Virus record (IMG/VR): IMGVR_UViG_3300028843_000261
Location: 1 to 46,501 of that record
Length of the DNA stretch: 46,501 nt
DNA from: a virus
Direction: 5' to 3' (one strand)
Below, one piece after another: positions 39,956 through 46,501 of the stretch. The position numbers were made by a program, and so were the translations under genes. Position 1 is the stretch's first letter; each line of letters begins with the position of its first letter. A model generated the notes under the pieces. That model searched no databases. It had not been told where the DNA came from and saw only the letters and a list, made by a program, of their open reading frames with translations.

Positions 39956-40251
39956 TCTTCGTCTTCCTCAAAGTTATTCTCTGAGTCTTCTATATATTCT
40001 GCCACCATGATCTTGTCCTTTATTTCAAGCATATTGAACACGGCTTTTGCAATTTTCTTATGCGGGAAATTTGGCGGAGATTCAAAGTCTCCTTTTGAGT
40101 CAACGTAATATAGTAATCCAACAAGACCGACTTCCGCTCCTGTTTTATTTGGGTCAAACAATTGCATGGCTTTAAACATGTGAACGACAGTCACGTTGTT
40201 GTTCATCAGGTTTTCGTACTGCTCTGAGTTAAGTCTATAATGATCTTTCAT
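39952..40251 (-). CDS. hypothetical protein
   Basis: 99 residues from the ATG at 40251, which overlaps the upstream stop (ATGA); a further ATG at 40266 is less likely. It has NNNVTVVHMFKAMQLFD and LVGLLYYVDSKGD, and an acidic tail (DSENNFEEDEE). No function recognised. Confidence 0.4.
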   Translation of the reverse strand: MKDHYRLNSEQYENLMNNNVTVVHMFKAMQLFDPNKTGAEVGLVGLLYYVDSKGDFESPPNFPHKKIAKAVFNMLEIKDKIMVAEYIEDSENNFEEDEE

Positions 40252-40601
40252 GGGAAAACTATCCATGAAAAGTCGGCAATTGATTCTATGAAAGGCACTT
40301 TAGTATGACTGTGAATAGACACAGGCTTAGTGGGAGGAGGCGATATTTCCTGCATCATATTGCTAAAAGCAAGATCGTCTAAAATGTATCTACCTTTGTT
40401 GCTGATGATTTTGATTCCGCTTCTCGAAAGCTTGACTGGTAGATTTATTTTTCCAACATTTTCCCCAGCCATCCATCTAACATAGCTGGGATCGTTTTTC
40501 CAAATTTCTTTAAGAGAAGAGCCTTTGTATTTTCCAAACTTTATGACATAGGTTTTGAAGTCTACTTGGATAACTGGCTCTCTACTTGGTATGGCAACCA
40601 T
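40248..40601 (-). CDS. ExoX-C-like small protein
   Basis: 117 residues. The segment FGKYKGSSLKEIWKNDPSYVRWMAG (about 22-46) matches the short C-terminal module of exodeoxyribonuclease X-like and other phage proteins (FGKYKG..L.EI...DP.YV.W). No exonuclease catalytic motif is present, so it is only the small binding module, perhaps targeting DNA or a partner nuclease. A CAGGAAGCC site precedes its ATG. Confidence 0.5.
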   Translation of the reverse strand: MVAIPSREPVIQVDFKTYVIKFGKYKGSSLKEIWKNDPSYVRWMAGENVGKINLPVKLSRSGIKIISNKGRYILDDLAFSNMMQEISPPPTKPVSIHSHTKVPFIESIADFSWIVFP

Positions 40602-40653
40602 AATGGCTTCCTGATTTAATTTTTTAATTCAGTTAATTAGTTCGTTTTAAAAT

Positions 40654-40744
40654 GGCGGCGAGCGGAAGTCATACAACTTTTGGAGGAAGATGAAAGTCAA
40701 TGGCGATGCCATAACACTACTCTCATAAATGACGCCGCTCGCCA
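40654..40744 (-). ncRNA. G+C-rich hairpin element in intergenic region
   Basis: GGCGAGCGG (40657-40665) pairs with CCGCTCGCC (40735-40743), nine G+C-rich pairs, closing a loop that contains a second palindrome (ATGGC-GAT-GCCAT, 40700-40712). In this A+T-rich window the stem stands out. It lies in the 189-base gap after the C39-like gene (40791) and before the ExoX-C-like start (40601). No U-run close enough for a standard terminator. It could be a regulatory or stable small RNA. Confidence 0.45.
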
Positions 40745-40790
40745 CCAGAAACACTATTATACTAGCGTATAAATAGATTACAATAGGGAG

Positions 40791-41213
40791 CTATCCCTCT
40801 TTAGAAATATCTATTATTTTTATAGGAGAAGACCAATTTTTCAAATTAGACTCGTCATAGAATTTCTTTCCTTCAACTCCATCTTGAGGGTCATAAATCA
40901 AAAGTTCATCTCCTCTTGCGTCTGCAACTATTGCATGATTTCCTCTTTCGCAATTTAGCGAAGGTACTGTTATTATATATAGAGAGCCTCTGTATAAAGA
41001 CTCGTCAGAAGTGTTTACTGGCAATGCCAGCACTCTGAAGTATGAAAGAGTTCTCAACAACTGCATATTTGTAAGCGGAGCTTTTATGTTTATTTTTTCT
41101 ATAACACTTTTTACAGTTTCGATCTTTTTGCCTGTCACCATTGACATACAAGCAAGTACGCAAGATAAATTGTCATACTGATTTACCAATTTTATTTCTT
41201 TTGGAATCTTCAT
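40791..41213 (-). CDS. C39-like papain-fold cysteine peptidase
   Basis: 140 residues. The C39 pattern is visible: Q12 then C18 in NQYDNLSCVLACMSMVTG, a C-terminal H93 in ERGNHAIVADARG, and D108 in IYDPQDG, giving a Cys-His-Asp triad with a preceding Gln oxyanion residue. There is no transporter domain or signal peptide, so it would act in the cytoplasm. It may cleave a phage or host protein with a Gly-Gly-type site. C39-like free-standing proteins are unusual in phage early regions. Confidence 0.6.
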   Translation of the reverse strand: MKIPKEIKLVNQYDNLSCVLACMSMVTGKKIETVKSVIEKINIKAPLTNMQLLRTLSYFRVLALPVNTSDESLYRGSLYIITVPSLNCERGNHAIVADARGDELLIYDPQDGVEGKKFYDESNLKNWSSPIKIIDISKEG

Positions 41214-41222
41214 TTGATTTTC

Positions 41223-41576
41223 CTACTGTTTGTCGTCTATGCGTCTTCCACCTACAGAGACAGTTTTGTTTTTGTCGCAAACCTCCTTTACATTTTCCAC
41301 ATATCGTCTTCCAAAGTCTCCATCGTGCCCTATTACTTGATGACAAGGTGGTTTTCTGCAAAGTGAGATGAGATTATTTGGATCGCCAGCCTTTTCTGGA
41401 GATACAGACACAGGTTCTATGTGATGGATCTCTACTTTTTTGCTGCGACCGCACCACACACAATTTGGATTTTCGTCTTTGTGCTTTCTCATCGCTTTGC
41501 GAACAGACCCTCTGTATCTAGCACTTTTTGTAACATGAGACGGATTCCGTATAACAAATCTTATATAGTCAAACAC
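41223..41576 (-). CDS. HNH endonuclease
   Basis: 117 residues. CVWCGRSKKVEIHHIEP has the zinc CxxC, the HH of the HNH, and DPNNLISLCRKPPCHQVIGH the closing N and CxxxxCH. A basic N-terminus (RGSVRKAMRKHKDEN) follows the start. It may help packaging as in other phages with HNH next to terminase, but no terminase gene is here. It overlaps the HTH gene by 8 bases. Confidence 0.7.
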   Translation of the reverse strand: MFDYIRFVIRNPSHVTKSARYRGSVRKAMRKHKDENPNCVWCGRSKKVEIHHIEPVSVSPEKAGDPNNLISLCRKPPCHQVIGHDGDFGRRYVENVKEVCDKNKTVSVGGRRIDDKQ

Positions 41577-41838
41577 TGTTTGTTCTCCATAGCGAGTTGA
41601 ATTTTTCGTTTAATTCTTTTCCAGCTCTGCCACTATTATCACGGATGACTTCTTTGCTGGCGGTTTGTGGGTCACCGTTTATAAGACGATGAACCGTTGA
41701 CTGTGAAACTCCAACCTTGTCTGAAATTTGAGATTGTTCATGCCCTTTTTCTTTCATCTCAAGACATGCTTTCACCAATTCTTTTCTAGTGTCGTAATTA
41801 CCAGTTTTTCTCTTTTGTCGTTCGTCTTTTACTCCCAT
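41569..41838 (-). CDS. helix-turn-helix DNA-binding protein
   Basis: 89 residues. The HTH is QSQISDKVGVSQSTVHRLING (about 36-56), typical of Hin/Trp-repressor-like or terminase-small-like DNA binding helices. The N- and C-terminal parts are charged. It may be an early transcription regulator; partner DNA sites are not identified. Confidence 0.6.
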   Translation of the reverse strand: MGVKDERQKRKTGNYDTRKELVKACLEMKEKGHEQSQISDKVGVSQSTVHRLINGDPQTASKEVIRDNSGRAGKELNEKFNSLWRTNSV

Positions 41839-41840
41839 TG

Positions 41841-42077
41841 CTACAGCTCTTCTTCTATCATAAAATTTATCTTCTTCATTTTGTCACGGAGTCTATTTAT
41901 CACTCTTTTCAAAACGGCAATTTTATCCTCGTGTTCGCTGACCATTTTTTCGTGATGTTCGCAATTGTAGGACTCTAAAAACTCTTTCATGTGCTTACCC
42001 GAAATAGTCATTGTTCCGTCTACACCAAACTTTTCTAATCTGGCTTTTAACTTTCTTATTTCGTGATCCTGTATCAT
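41841..42077 (-). CDS. small coiled-coil hypothetical protein
   Basis: 78 residues, helical (DHEIRKLKARLEKFG, HEDKIAVLKRVINRLRDKMKK). ATG overlaps the upstream stop (ATGA). No function recognised. Confidence 0.45.
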   Translation of the reverse strand: MIQDHEIRKLKARLEKFGVDGTMTISGKHMKEFLESYNCEHHEKMVSEHEDKIAVLKRVINRLRDKMKKINFMIEEEL

Positions 42078-42238
42078 AACCCGATCCTCGTATTATATTC
42101 GCGCAGCATTTGCTTATACGCTTTTGATTTAAGATTTGGAAACACTTGTGGAAATTTTGTTTGCATTGGCTTTGCTTTAGCCTTCATTTCTCGATATGAA
42201 GATGTATGCAATTTCATTGGCACTATAAACTTTCTCAT
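42074..42238 (-). CDS. small basic hypothetical protein (54 residues)
   Basis: 54 residues. Translated from ATG 42238 to TGA 42074-42076: it starts MRKFIVPMKLHTSSYREMKA and ends AYKQMLREYNTRIGL, rich in Lys, Arg and Met. Both ends overlap neighbours (ATGA at 42074-42077; TAATG at 42236-42240), which supports translation. No function recognised. Confidence 0.5.
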   Translation of the reverse strand: MRKFIVPMKLHTSSYREMKAKAKPMQTKFPQVFPNLKSKAYKQMLREYNTRIGL

Positions 42239-42402
42239 TAGAGTTTTTCTTCATCAGACTGAGGTTCTTGCTCGTATACAAAATCCATGAGCTCTTTTAA
42301 TTCATGCAGTCCGTAATGCCATTTTCCATACTTTTCTTTTGAATCTTCCGTCCTGTCAAACTGTCTTTCTATAAATTCAACAGACTCCTTTCTAGCTCTC
42401 AT
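42238..42402 (-). CDS. small hypothetical protein (54 residues)
   Basis: 54 residues. It starts MRARKESVEFIERQFDRT and has YGKWHYGLHELKELMDFVYE, a pattern I recall from small conserved proteins of phage early regions. It overlaps the PEP-CTERM-like gene stop by 4 bases and the following gene by one. Function not known. Confidence 0.55.
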   Translation of the reverse strand: MRARKESVEFIERQFDRTEDSKEKYGKWHYGLHELKELMDFVYEQEPQSDEEKL

Positions 42403-42590
42403 GATTTTCTTCTAGCAACTTTCATCATTACGAGTCCAAGAACAAAAAGAGGGAGAGCGCTAGGAACAGGAACGTTTCCGTGTGGTGGATCGACAGGCGG
42501 ATAAGGAGGTATTGCCACCAGACAAAAGTTCGGTGACAAAACGAGTCCCTCTGAACAAATCGGCAAATTATCCCAGTCTATTTCAATCAT
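42399..42590 (-). CDS. small protein with PEP-CTERM-like C-terminal signal
   Basis: 63 residues. The C-terminal 24 residues read VPVPSALPLFVLGLVMMKVA then RRKS: a VPxP motif, a hydrophobic stretch and a final basic cluster, the form of PEP-CTERM/exosortase sorting signals. Upstream is a proline-rich NFCLVAIPPYPPVDPPHG region. No signal peptide at the N-terminus, so classical exosortase handling is uncertain. It may just be a C-tail-anchored membrane protein. A GGAAAA site precedes the ATG. Confidence 0.55.
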   Translation of the reverse strand: MIEIDWDNLPICSEGLVLSPNFCLVAIPPYPPVDPPHGNVPVPSALPLFVLGLVMMKVARRKS

Positions 42591-42608
42591 GGTATTTTTC
42601 CTTTTTAG

Positions 42609-43187
42609 TTAGTAGTTTGCAGTAAATCTTGAAAACTGATTCTTGTTAAACTCTGGTCTTTCATCGTTATATTCCGATAATCTCAGGCTGACTATTTCAA
42701 TCAATGAGATTTCCTTTTTTATTGCTTCAAGCTCGTCTGTCAAGCATTCTATTTCCTCTTTGATTATTTCATCATAAAGATTGTTCCTGAAAGAAGTTGA
42801 CGAAAGACGACCAAGATTCCCTTCGCCCATAGCAATTTCGTGCTTTATATCTTTTGCTCTTTGTTTCATAAGAGATTTCATTCTTTTGAGTTTTAAGCCA
42901 CAATATGACACGATATTCTCAGCTTTTTCCCGAATCGCTTCTAGCATTATTTTTTTTATTTTTTCATCGATAAGACTAGAAATATCGCTATGAATACCAA
43001 GACAGTCGTAGGCCATTCTTTTTTCTTTGTCTATTAGAATATCATACGCCTTCTGAACCAGCATGAATTTATCGCTACAGCCTTCGTCTTTGTCTGGATG
43101 ATATTTTTGAGCAAGCTTTTTATAAGAAGATCTTACTTGCTTTTTTGTTGCGTCTACTTCAACGCCTAATATTTCGTAAGGATTCAT
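42609..43187 (-). CDS. J-domain (DnaJ-like) co-chaperone
   Basis: 192 residues. Residues 1-65 are a complete J-domain: YEILGVEVDATKKQVRSSYKKLAQKYHPDKD, with the HPD tripeptide, then KFMLVQKAYDILIDKEKRMAYD. The remainder is helical (KIKKIMLEAIREKAENIV, IKHEIAMGEGNL), without the G/F or zinc regions of DnaJ. It would direct host DnaK (Hsp70) to a phage substrate, for example a replication complex. Confidence 0.85.
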   Translation of the reverse strand: MNPYEILGVEVDATKKQVRSSYKKLAQKYHPDKDEGCSDKFMLVQKAYDILIDKEKRMAYDCLGIHSDISSLIDEKIKKIMLEAIREKAENIVSYCGLKLKRMKSLMKQRAKDIKHEIAMGEGNLGRLSSTSFRNNLYDEIIKEEIECLTDELEAIKKEISLIEIVSLRLSEYNDERPEFNKNQFSRFTANY

Positions 43188-43189
43188 AA

Positions 43190-43489
43190 TTAATGCTCTA
43201 CATAGTTTCCGTTGTTATTGGTGTCATTTACGAACTCGTTCCAGTCAAAAGATGATTTTGTTTTCACCTTGCCTCTTTCCTTGTCCATTCTTTCACACTC
43301 TTCTTTTGAGGCTGGACTTAAACCAAGAATTTCTAAAGGGATTACACCGTTCTGTCTGCAAGCTCCGATTATTGTAGCCATTAGACGAGCTGGACTTTGG
43401 TCGGAAGGAACGTCAGTGAAGATTTCACCAAATCTTAATTCTTTGGTTTTTATTACTAAAAGCTTCGCAGTGACTTTTAACAAGAGCAT
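43190..43489 (-). CDS. small hypothetical protein
   Basis: 99 residues. LLLKVTAKLLVIKTKELRFGEIFTDVPS, then MATIIGACRQNGVIPLEILGLSPASKEECERMDK. No family recognised. The ATG is one base after the stop of the upstream 58-residue gene (TAAAATG), and the gene ends two bases before the J-domain gene start. Confidence 0.45.
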   Translation of the reverse strand: MLLLKVTAKLLVIKTKELRFGEIFTDVPSDQSPARLMATIIGACRQNGVIPLEILGLSPASKEECERMDKERGKVKTKSSFDWNEFVNDTNNNGNYVEH

Positions 43490-43490
43490 T

Positions 43491-43667
43491 TTAGAACACT
43501 CCTACAGGAAGATACTCTATTATCTTTATTAGTGCGGCGATCAGCCCTATTACTATAAGCGCATAAAATGGCTCGCTTATGGCAGATATGGCAGCGCTAT
43601 ATATAGCTATAACCATCACTAGGAAGACTGCTATATATAGCATGAGTATTTCTGGCGAGTAGTGCAT
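43491..43667 (-). CDS. small two-helix membrane protein (58 residues)
   Basis: 58 residues read leftward from ATG 43667 to TAA 43491-43493: it starts MHYSPEILMLYIAVFLVMVI, with a long hydrophobic stretch (about 7-30) and a second one (about 35-52, YALIVIGLIAALIKIIEYL). GGAGAAG precedes the ATG. Two membrane segments with no charged loop suggest a small inner-membrane protein. It opens the leftward early block directly behind a promoter. Function unknown; could be a membrane-depolarising or superinfection factor. Confidence 0.55.
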   Translation of the reverse strand: MHYSPEILMLYIAVFLVMVIAIYSAAISAISEPFYALIVIGLIAALIKIIEYLPVGVF

Positions 43668-43704
43668 TTTTACTTCTCCAAAAGTTAATTAACTGACGGA
43701 TGTA

Positions 43705-43734
43705 ATTATATGCTGCATATATAGTCTAAAACAA
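43705..43734 (-). promoter_or_regulatory. leftward early promoter
   Basis: TTGTTT (43734-43729), 18-base spacer, TATAAT (43710-43705) read leftward, about 40 bases before the 58-residue gene at 43667. This is the likely origin of the long leftward early transcript. Confidence 0.55.
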
Positions 43735-43786
43735 GGGGTGGTGAATTCTGTGTGTATATAAATTCAAAGTGTTTTGGGTTATGATA

Positions 43787-43869
43787 AGCAGTTCTGCTGG
43801 TAGCTCCTACAGATGCGAAAGTGTCAGTCCGTTTTCTACCTTTTTAATTCGGCTGACACTTTCTTTTTT
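43787..43869 (+). terminator. leader hairpins ending in a strong intrinsic terminator upstream of primase gene
   Basis: Rightward: a small hairpin (AGCA/TGCT, 43787-43798), a second (GTAG-CTC-CTAC, 43800-43810), then a perfect 11-pair stem GAAAGTGTCAG/CTGACACTTTC (43817-43827/43853-43863) extended by CCG/CGG, followed by TTTTTT (43864-43869). The primase/helicase GTG is only 22 bases downstream, too near for a separate promoter. The gene is therefore probably under attenuation or antitermination, or the leader is itself a small RNA. The upstream rightward promoter was not identified with confidence. Confidence 0.7.
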
Positions 43870-43891
43870 ATTTTAAAAAGGGAAAAATAAT

Positions 43892-46240
43892 GTGAAACAA
43901 CTCCTGATCCTCACACCAAAAAAGGGCAGTCCGTCCAAGACATTAAATAAAAAACTAGAAAAAATATCAAGTTTCTCTGCTGGATTTTTGTTTAAGTTCG
44001 AATCTAAAGACTATCTTAACTTTCACGATGTCATAAAAACTATTTTAAAAAGAAACGACTGCTTTATATGTTTAGGCGAATTAACAGAATACGGAAGCGA
44101 ACTTGAAGAAAATGATGATTTTGGTCCAAGAAGAAAGAAAAAGGGAGATCCGACTATTCAAGACAGAATAGGACCTGAAATCGTATTAGATTTAGACGAT
44201 CACATCATCAAGGGTTTTGATCCTTTAAGTCCAGTTCCTGCTATTATCAAATGGCTGAAGAAGCGAAAGATAAATTGCGATGTAACATGGCAGATAACTT
44301 CTAGTCAACAACTTAATACAAATGAGGCCAGAATACGATTATATTTTGAGGCCGACAAGGAATACGATCTAACTTACAGAAAAGCATATTCACAATCTAA
44401 AGAAATTCAAGCAGACGGTTCCGTCTATACATGCTCGCAGCCTATTTATACATCGCATCCTATTATTAAAGGCAATAAGCCAGATCCTATTTCTGTTCGC
44501 TCGGGGTTCATCAAAGGCAAACAAAGAAAACAAAAACTACCAAAGCTAACAAAGCCTACGATTGAAAAGTATTCCACTTTTAATCGCGGAGGAGAGATTT
44601 ACGACTTTCATGATCAGAACTTGCCAGATGAAGTCTTAAGCGGAAAAATATACCGTAGATACTTTATGCCTCTGGCTTTTCATTATGCTAATTTATTGAA
44701 AGGGGACAGAGAAGCTGTGTTCTGTATAGTCCGAGCAAAAGCTAGTTTGGTTTCTTCAAGAGAGTTTGATGCAGAAAACACATACGCTTATATAGACGAC
44801 GCCATTTTAAAAATAGCAGAAGAAAAAGACCTAGACGAGGAGTTGTTAAAGGTTGAAGACATAGCAGATACGAAGCTTGCATCACTTCCCGATTTTCCAA
44901 ATGACATTCTTGATACATGGCCTGATCCGTGGCCTATGATTTGGAAGAACTTCAAGAAAATACCTCGAGAACTAGAACCAGCTCTTCTTATTCCTACTGT
45001 GTTGGCTCTTAATGCTTTTTTTCTACGAGCTAACTATACTACTTCTTATAATCGCAGACCGAATTTGTTGTTTCTAAACTTGACTCCTAGTACAGGAAAC
45101 AAAGATGTAAACAGCAAAAACGTAATTAGAGACTTGGATGAAATATTCAAGAAAAAAGGTTCTCTGTCCAGTTTGTTTTCAGGCATTCTTAGCACAGAGT
45201 CATCTATTACTGCTGATATTTCTTTTCTAAACAGCTTCTCCGATTCAGGTGAATTGTTTTGGATTAACACAGAGGCTACTAGGATATTTCAGCAAATTAA
45301 AACTTCTGGTTCTATATCTTCCGTGGCTGCTCTTTCTGATAAGCTAATAGAATTAGTTGATGGTCATGAAATAACAGGAAAAGTAAAATCTGGAGGAAAG
45401 ACAAAAACTATTAACGATCCAAATGCTCAGGTTTTGTTTTATGCACAGCCTGAAACAATAGAGCGTTATATAGACGAAGACATGGTAGACAGCGGTTTGT
45501 TTGGTCGTGCTCTTTTAAGTATTATTCCTGAATTGAAATTTGACAAAGATAAATATTCTATGTTCTTGTCTAAGAAGAACAAGAAAGCAAAAATATCAGA
45601 TGATTTTTATGACTTCTATACGAGCCAAAAATTCAATCTTTCGCAGATGTCTGCTGGGAAAACTATTTTAAGCCCTCCACAAAAATCACTAGAAGTAATG
45701 GATGAATGGGCAAGAGAAACAGTAGCAGAGTTAATGGAAGACAATGAGGTTTTCCAGAAAGTTCTGAGCAGGATAGGTAACTCGGCAGAACAGCTGTATG
45801 TGATTGTTCTAGGTATATGCCAGCTGTATGACGCCCACATGGAAGTTGACATAAGAAAAAGCATTCCGATTGGACCTCTTTTGCCGATGCTAGAATATTG
45901 GGCTGAAACAAAAGTTTACGCGATTGAAAACTTTGTTAATTCTAGCCTTGATCCATTAGCTGATTCTATATTGGAAATCATACAGGATATTATGTCAGGG
46001 AAAGTAAAAATGTCTGTCGTTAAGGATAAAACTCTCGTTAAAGAGCACAGTATGGTTCCTCGCTCTCAAGTGTTTAAAGCTATGAAAAACAGGACAAAGC
46101 TAATTAGAAAATTAAGTGCCGATGGTGACAAGAAGAACGCGACTGTAAACGCGATGAGGATTATGGAAGGGATGGTTCGTCATGGAATCCTAAAAGAAAA
46201 GCTGATATTAGGAAAAGAGTGTATAGGAATTCAAAAATGA
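43892..46240 (+). CDS. primase/helicase-type replication protein (DUF3987-like)
   Basis: 782 residues, GTG start (43892) after AAAGGGA. Residues about 95-200 have an acidic DLDDHI segment and RIRLYFEADKEYDL, which look like an archaeo-eukaryotic-primase-like N-terminal part. From about 340 the sequence is DUF3987-like: PDPWPMIWKNFKKIPRELEP, RPNLLFLNLTPSTGNKDVNSKN (about 390-411; a degenerate P-loop missing the first glycine), ELFWINTEATRIFQQI, and VLFYAQPETIERYI with GLFGRALL. The C-terminal about 200 residues are helical. It is probably the phage initiator/primase-helicase and is followed by iterons. Confidence 0.65.
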   Translation: MKQLLILTPKKGSPSKTLNKKLEKISSFSAGFLFKFESKDYLNFHDVIKTILKRNDCFICLGELTEYGSELEENDDFGPRRKKKGDPTIQDRIGPEIVLDLDDHIIKGFDPLSPVPAIIKWLKKRKINCDVTWQITSSQQLNTNEARIRLYFEADKEYDLTYRKAYSQSKEIQADGSVYTCSQPIYTSHPIIKGNKPDPISVRSGFIKGKQRKQKLPKLTKPTIEKYSTFNRGGEIYDFHDQNLPDEVLSGKIYRRYFMPLAFHYANLLKGDREAVFCIVRAKASLVSSREFDAENTYAYIDDAILKIAEEKDLDEELLKVEDIADTKLASLPDFPNDILDTWPDPWPMIWKNFKKIPRELEPALLIPTVLALNAFFLRANYTTSYNRRPNLLFLNLTPSTGNKDVNSKNVIRDLDEIFKKKGSLSSLFSGILSTESSITADISFLNSFSDSGELFWINTEATRIFQQIKTSGSISSVAALSDKLIELVDGHEITGKVKSGGKTKTINDPNAQVLFYAQPETIERYIDEDMVDSGLFGRALLSIIPELKFDKDKYSMFLSKKNKKAKISDDFYDFYTSQKFNLSQMSAGKTILSPPQKSLEVMDEWARETVAELMEDNEVFQKVLSRIGNSAEQLYVIVLGICQLYDAHMEVDIRKSIPIGPLLPMLEYWAETKVYAIENFVNSSLDPLADSILEIIQDIMSGKVKMSVVKDKTLVKEHSMVPRSQVFKAMKNRTKLIRKLSADGDKKNATVNAMRIMEGMVRHGILKEKLILGKECIGIQK

Positions 46241-46266
46241 ATTGTCTGATTGTCAATAGGTACAAA

Positions 46267-46421
46267 ATAAGTATGACGAATAATCACAGAAATAATAAGT
46301 ACAGGATAAGTATGAGAGAGCTTTTGAGTTTTCTAGTAAAAAAAATAAGTACGATAAGTATTTATAAGTACGCTGAAGGCCGCGCCGTTGCTGGATTGTT
46401 GGCCAAAAAGGCCATACTTAT
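46267..46421. repeat. iteron cluster, probable replication origin
   Basis: The heptamer ATAAGTA (usually RATAAGTAY) occurs at 46267, 46295, 46306, 46345, 46354 and 46364, and inverted (TACTTAT) at 46415-46421. Neighbouring copies are spaced by 9-11 bases, about one helical turn. A GGCC-AAAAA-GGCC hairpin (46401-46413) and A+T-rich DNA follow. Directly downstream of a replication initiator-type gene, this is the pattern of an iteron origin. Confidence 0.65.
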
Positions 46422-46457
46422 TTTGCTACGCTCACGCGCTTTAAAAACCACCCCTAT

Positions 46458-46501
46458 GTATAGGTATAATAATAATAATAAATATATATATACATACATA
46501 C
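46458..46501. repeat. A+T-rich simple repeats (possible unwinding element), cut by window end
   Basis: AAT triplets, then an AT run, then CATA repeats from about 46465 to the window end. No gene. Such A+T-rich runs next to iterons can serve as the DNA unwinding element. Confidence 0.6.

Noticed and set aside
43817-43863. Bidirectional terminator serving the leftward operon
   Set aside because: The U-run is only on the rightward side, and the leftward transcripts start to the left of this hairpin.
46267-46421. CRISPR-like array
   Set aside because: Repeats are only seven bases and the spacing is irregular and too short; they fit iterons.
1-46501. Integrase, repressor or transposase genes
   Set aside because: None recognised; the two HNH proteins and the HTH protein lack the features of an integrase, transposase or lambda-like repressor.

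Overview
The window is a continuous piece of the genome of a tailed, long-tailed (siphovirus-type) bacteriophage. It is densely packed, with many 1-8 base stop/start overlaps, A+T-rich, and free of rRNA, tRNA or CRISPR structures that I can see. The host is probably a Gram-negative bacterium: there is a good gammaproteobacterial-type LexA box (24821-24840), an M15-peptidase endolysin beside small membrane proteins, and a small lipoprotein. I cannot name host or phage genus from sequence alone. Terminase, portal and capsid genes are not present and presumably lie to the left of base 1.

Layout. (1) Bases 1-14476, rightward: the virion module. It runs from the end of an Ig-like structural protein through head-tail connector, head closure, tail completion, tail terminator, tail tube, tail assembly chaperone with a -1 frameshift extension, tape measure, and lambda gpM/gpL/gpJ-like tail-tip genes. 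The gpJ-like hub appears to be in two separate genes (8722-9963 and 12659-14476). Between them lie two adhesin-like genes and a sulfotransferase gene. (2) 14490-16208, rightward: lysis, with a lipoprotein, a DUF1353-like protein, an M15 endolysin and two small membrane proteins (holin candidates). (3) 16205-24700, leftward: replication and nucleotide metabolism, with ATP-dependent DNA ligase, nucleoside deoxyribosyltransferase, a divergent ThyX-like protein, HD deoxynucleotidase, DNA polymerase III alpha, DnaQ-type exonuclease, a DUF1599/Nmad1-like protein, a VOC protein and an SDR oxidoreductase. Upstream lies a control region with a LexA box and several repeats. (4) 25180-31016, leftward: an isolated gene with its own promoter and terminator, then small unknown genes, a MoxR-type AAA+ ATPase paired with a VWA-like (DUF7192-like) protein, and more small genes. 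(5) 31017-31794: a long structured non-coding region. (6) 31795-43667, leftward: early genes, including SF2 helicase, DUF3268 zinc-finger protein, dUTPase, PD-(D/E)XK nuclease, DUF669-type protein, Sak4-like ATPase, many small proteins, ExoX-C-like protein, C39-like cysteine peptidase, two HNH proteins, an HTH protein, a PEP-CTERM-like small protein and a J-domain protein. (7) 43668-43891: a divergent control region with a leftward promoter and a rightward leader that ends in a strong intrinsic terminator before the next gene. (8) 43892-46240, rightward: a primase/helicase-type replication protein, followed by seven copies of an ATAAGTA iteron, a hairpin and A+T-rich simple repeats. This looks like a replication origin.

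The genes fit a lytic-cycle programme. Early leftward operons would supply recombination, nucleotide pools and DNA synthesis, with the phage's own Pol III alpha and proofreading subunit translationally coupled. The rightward primase gene sits beside its probable origin, and the late rightward block makes the tail and lyses the host. No integrase or recognisable phage repressor is seen, but the window is incomplete, so lifestyle is not decided. The least ordinary parts are the split tail hub with the inserted sulfotransferase/adhesin cassette, the MoxR-VWA pair, the LexA-box control region, the attenuator-like leader, the iteron cluster, the C39-like peptidase and the PEP-CTERM-like small protein.
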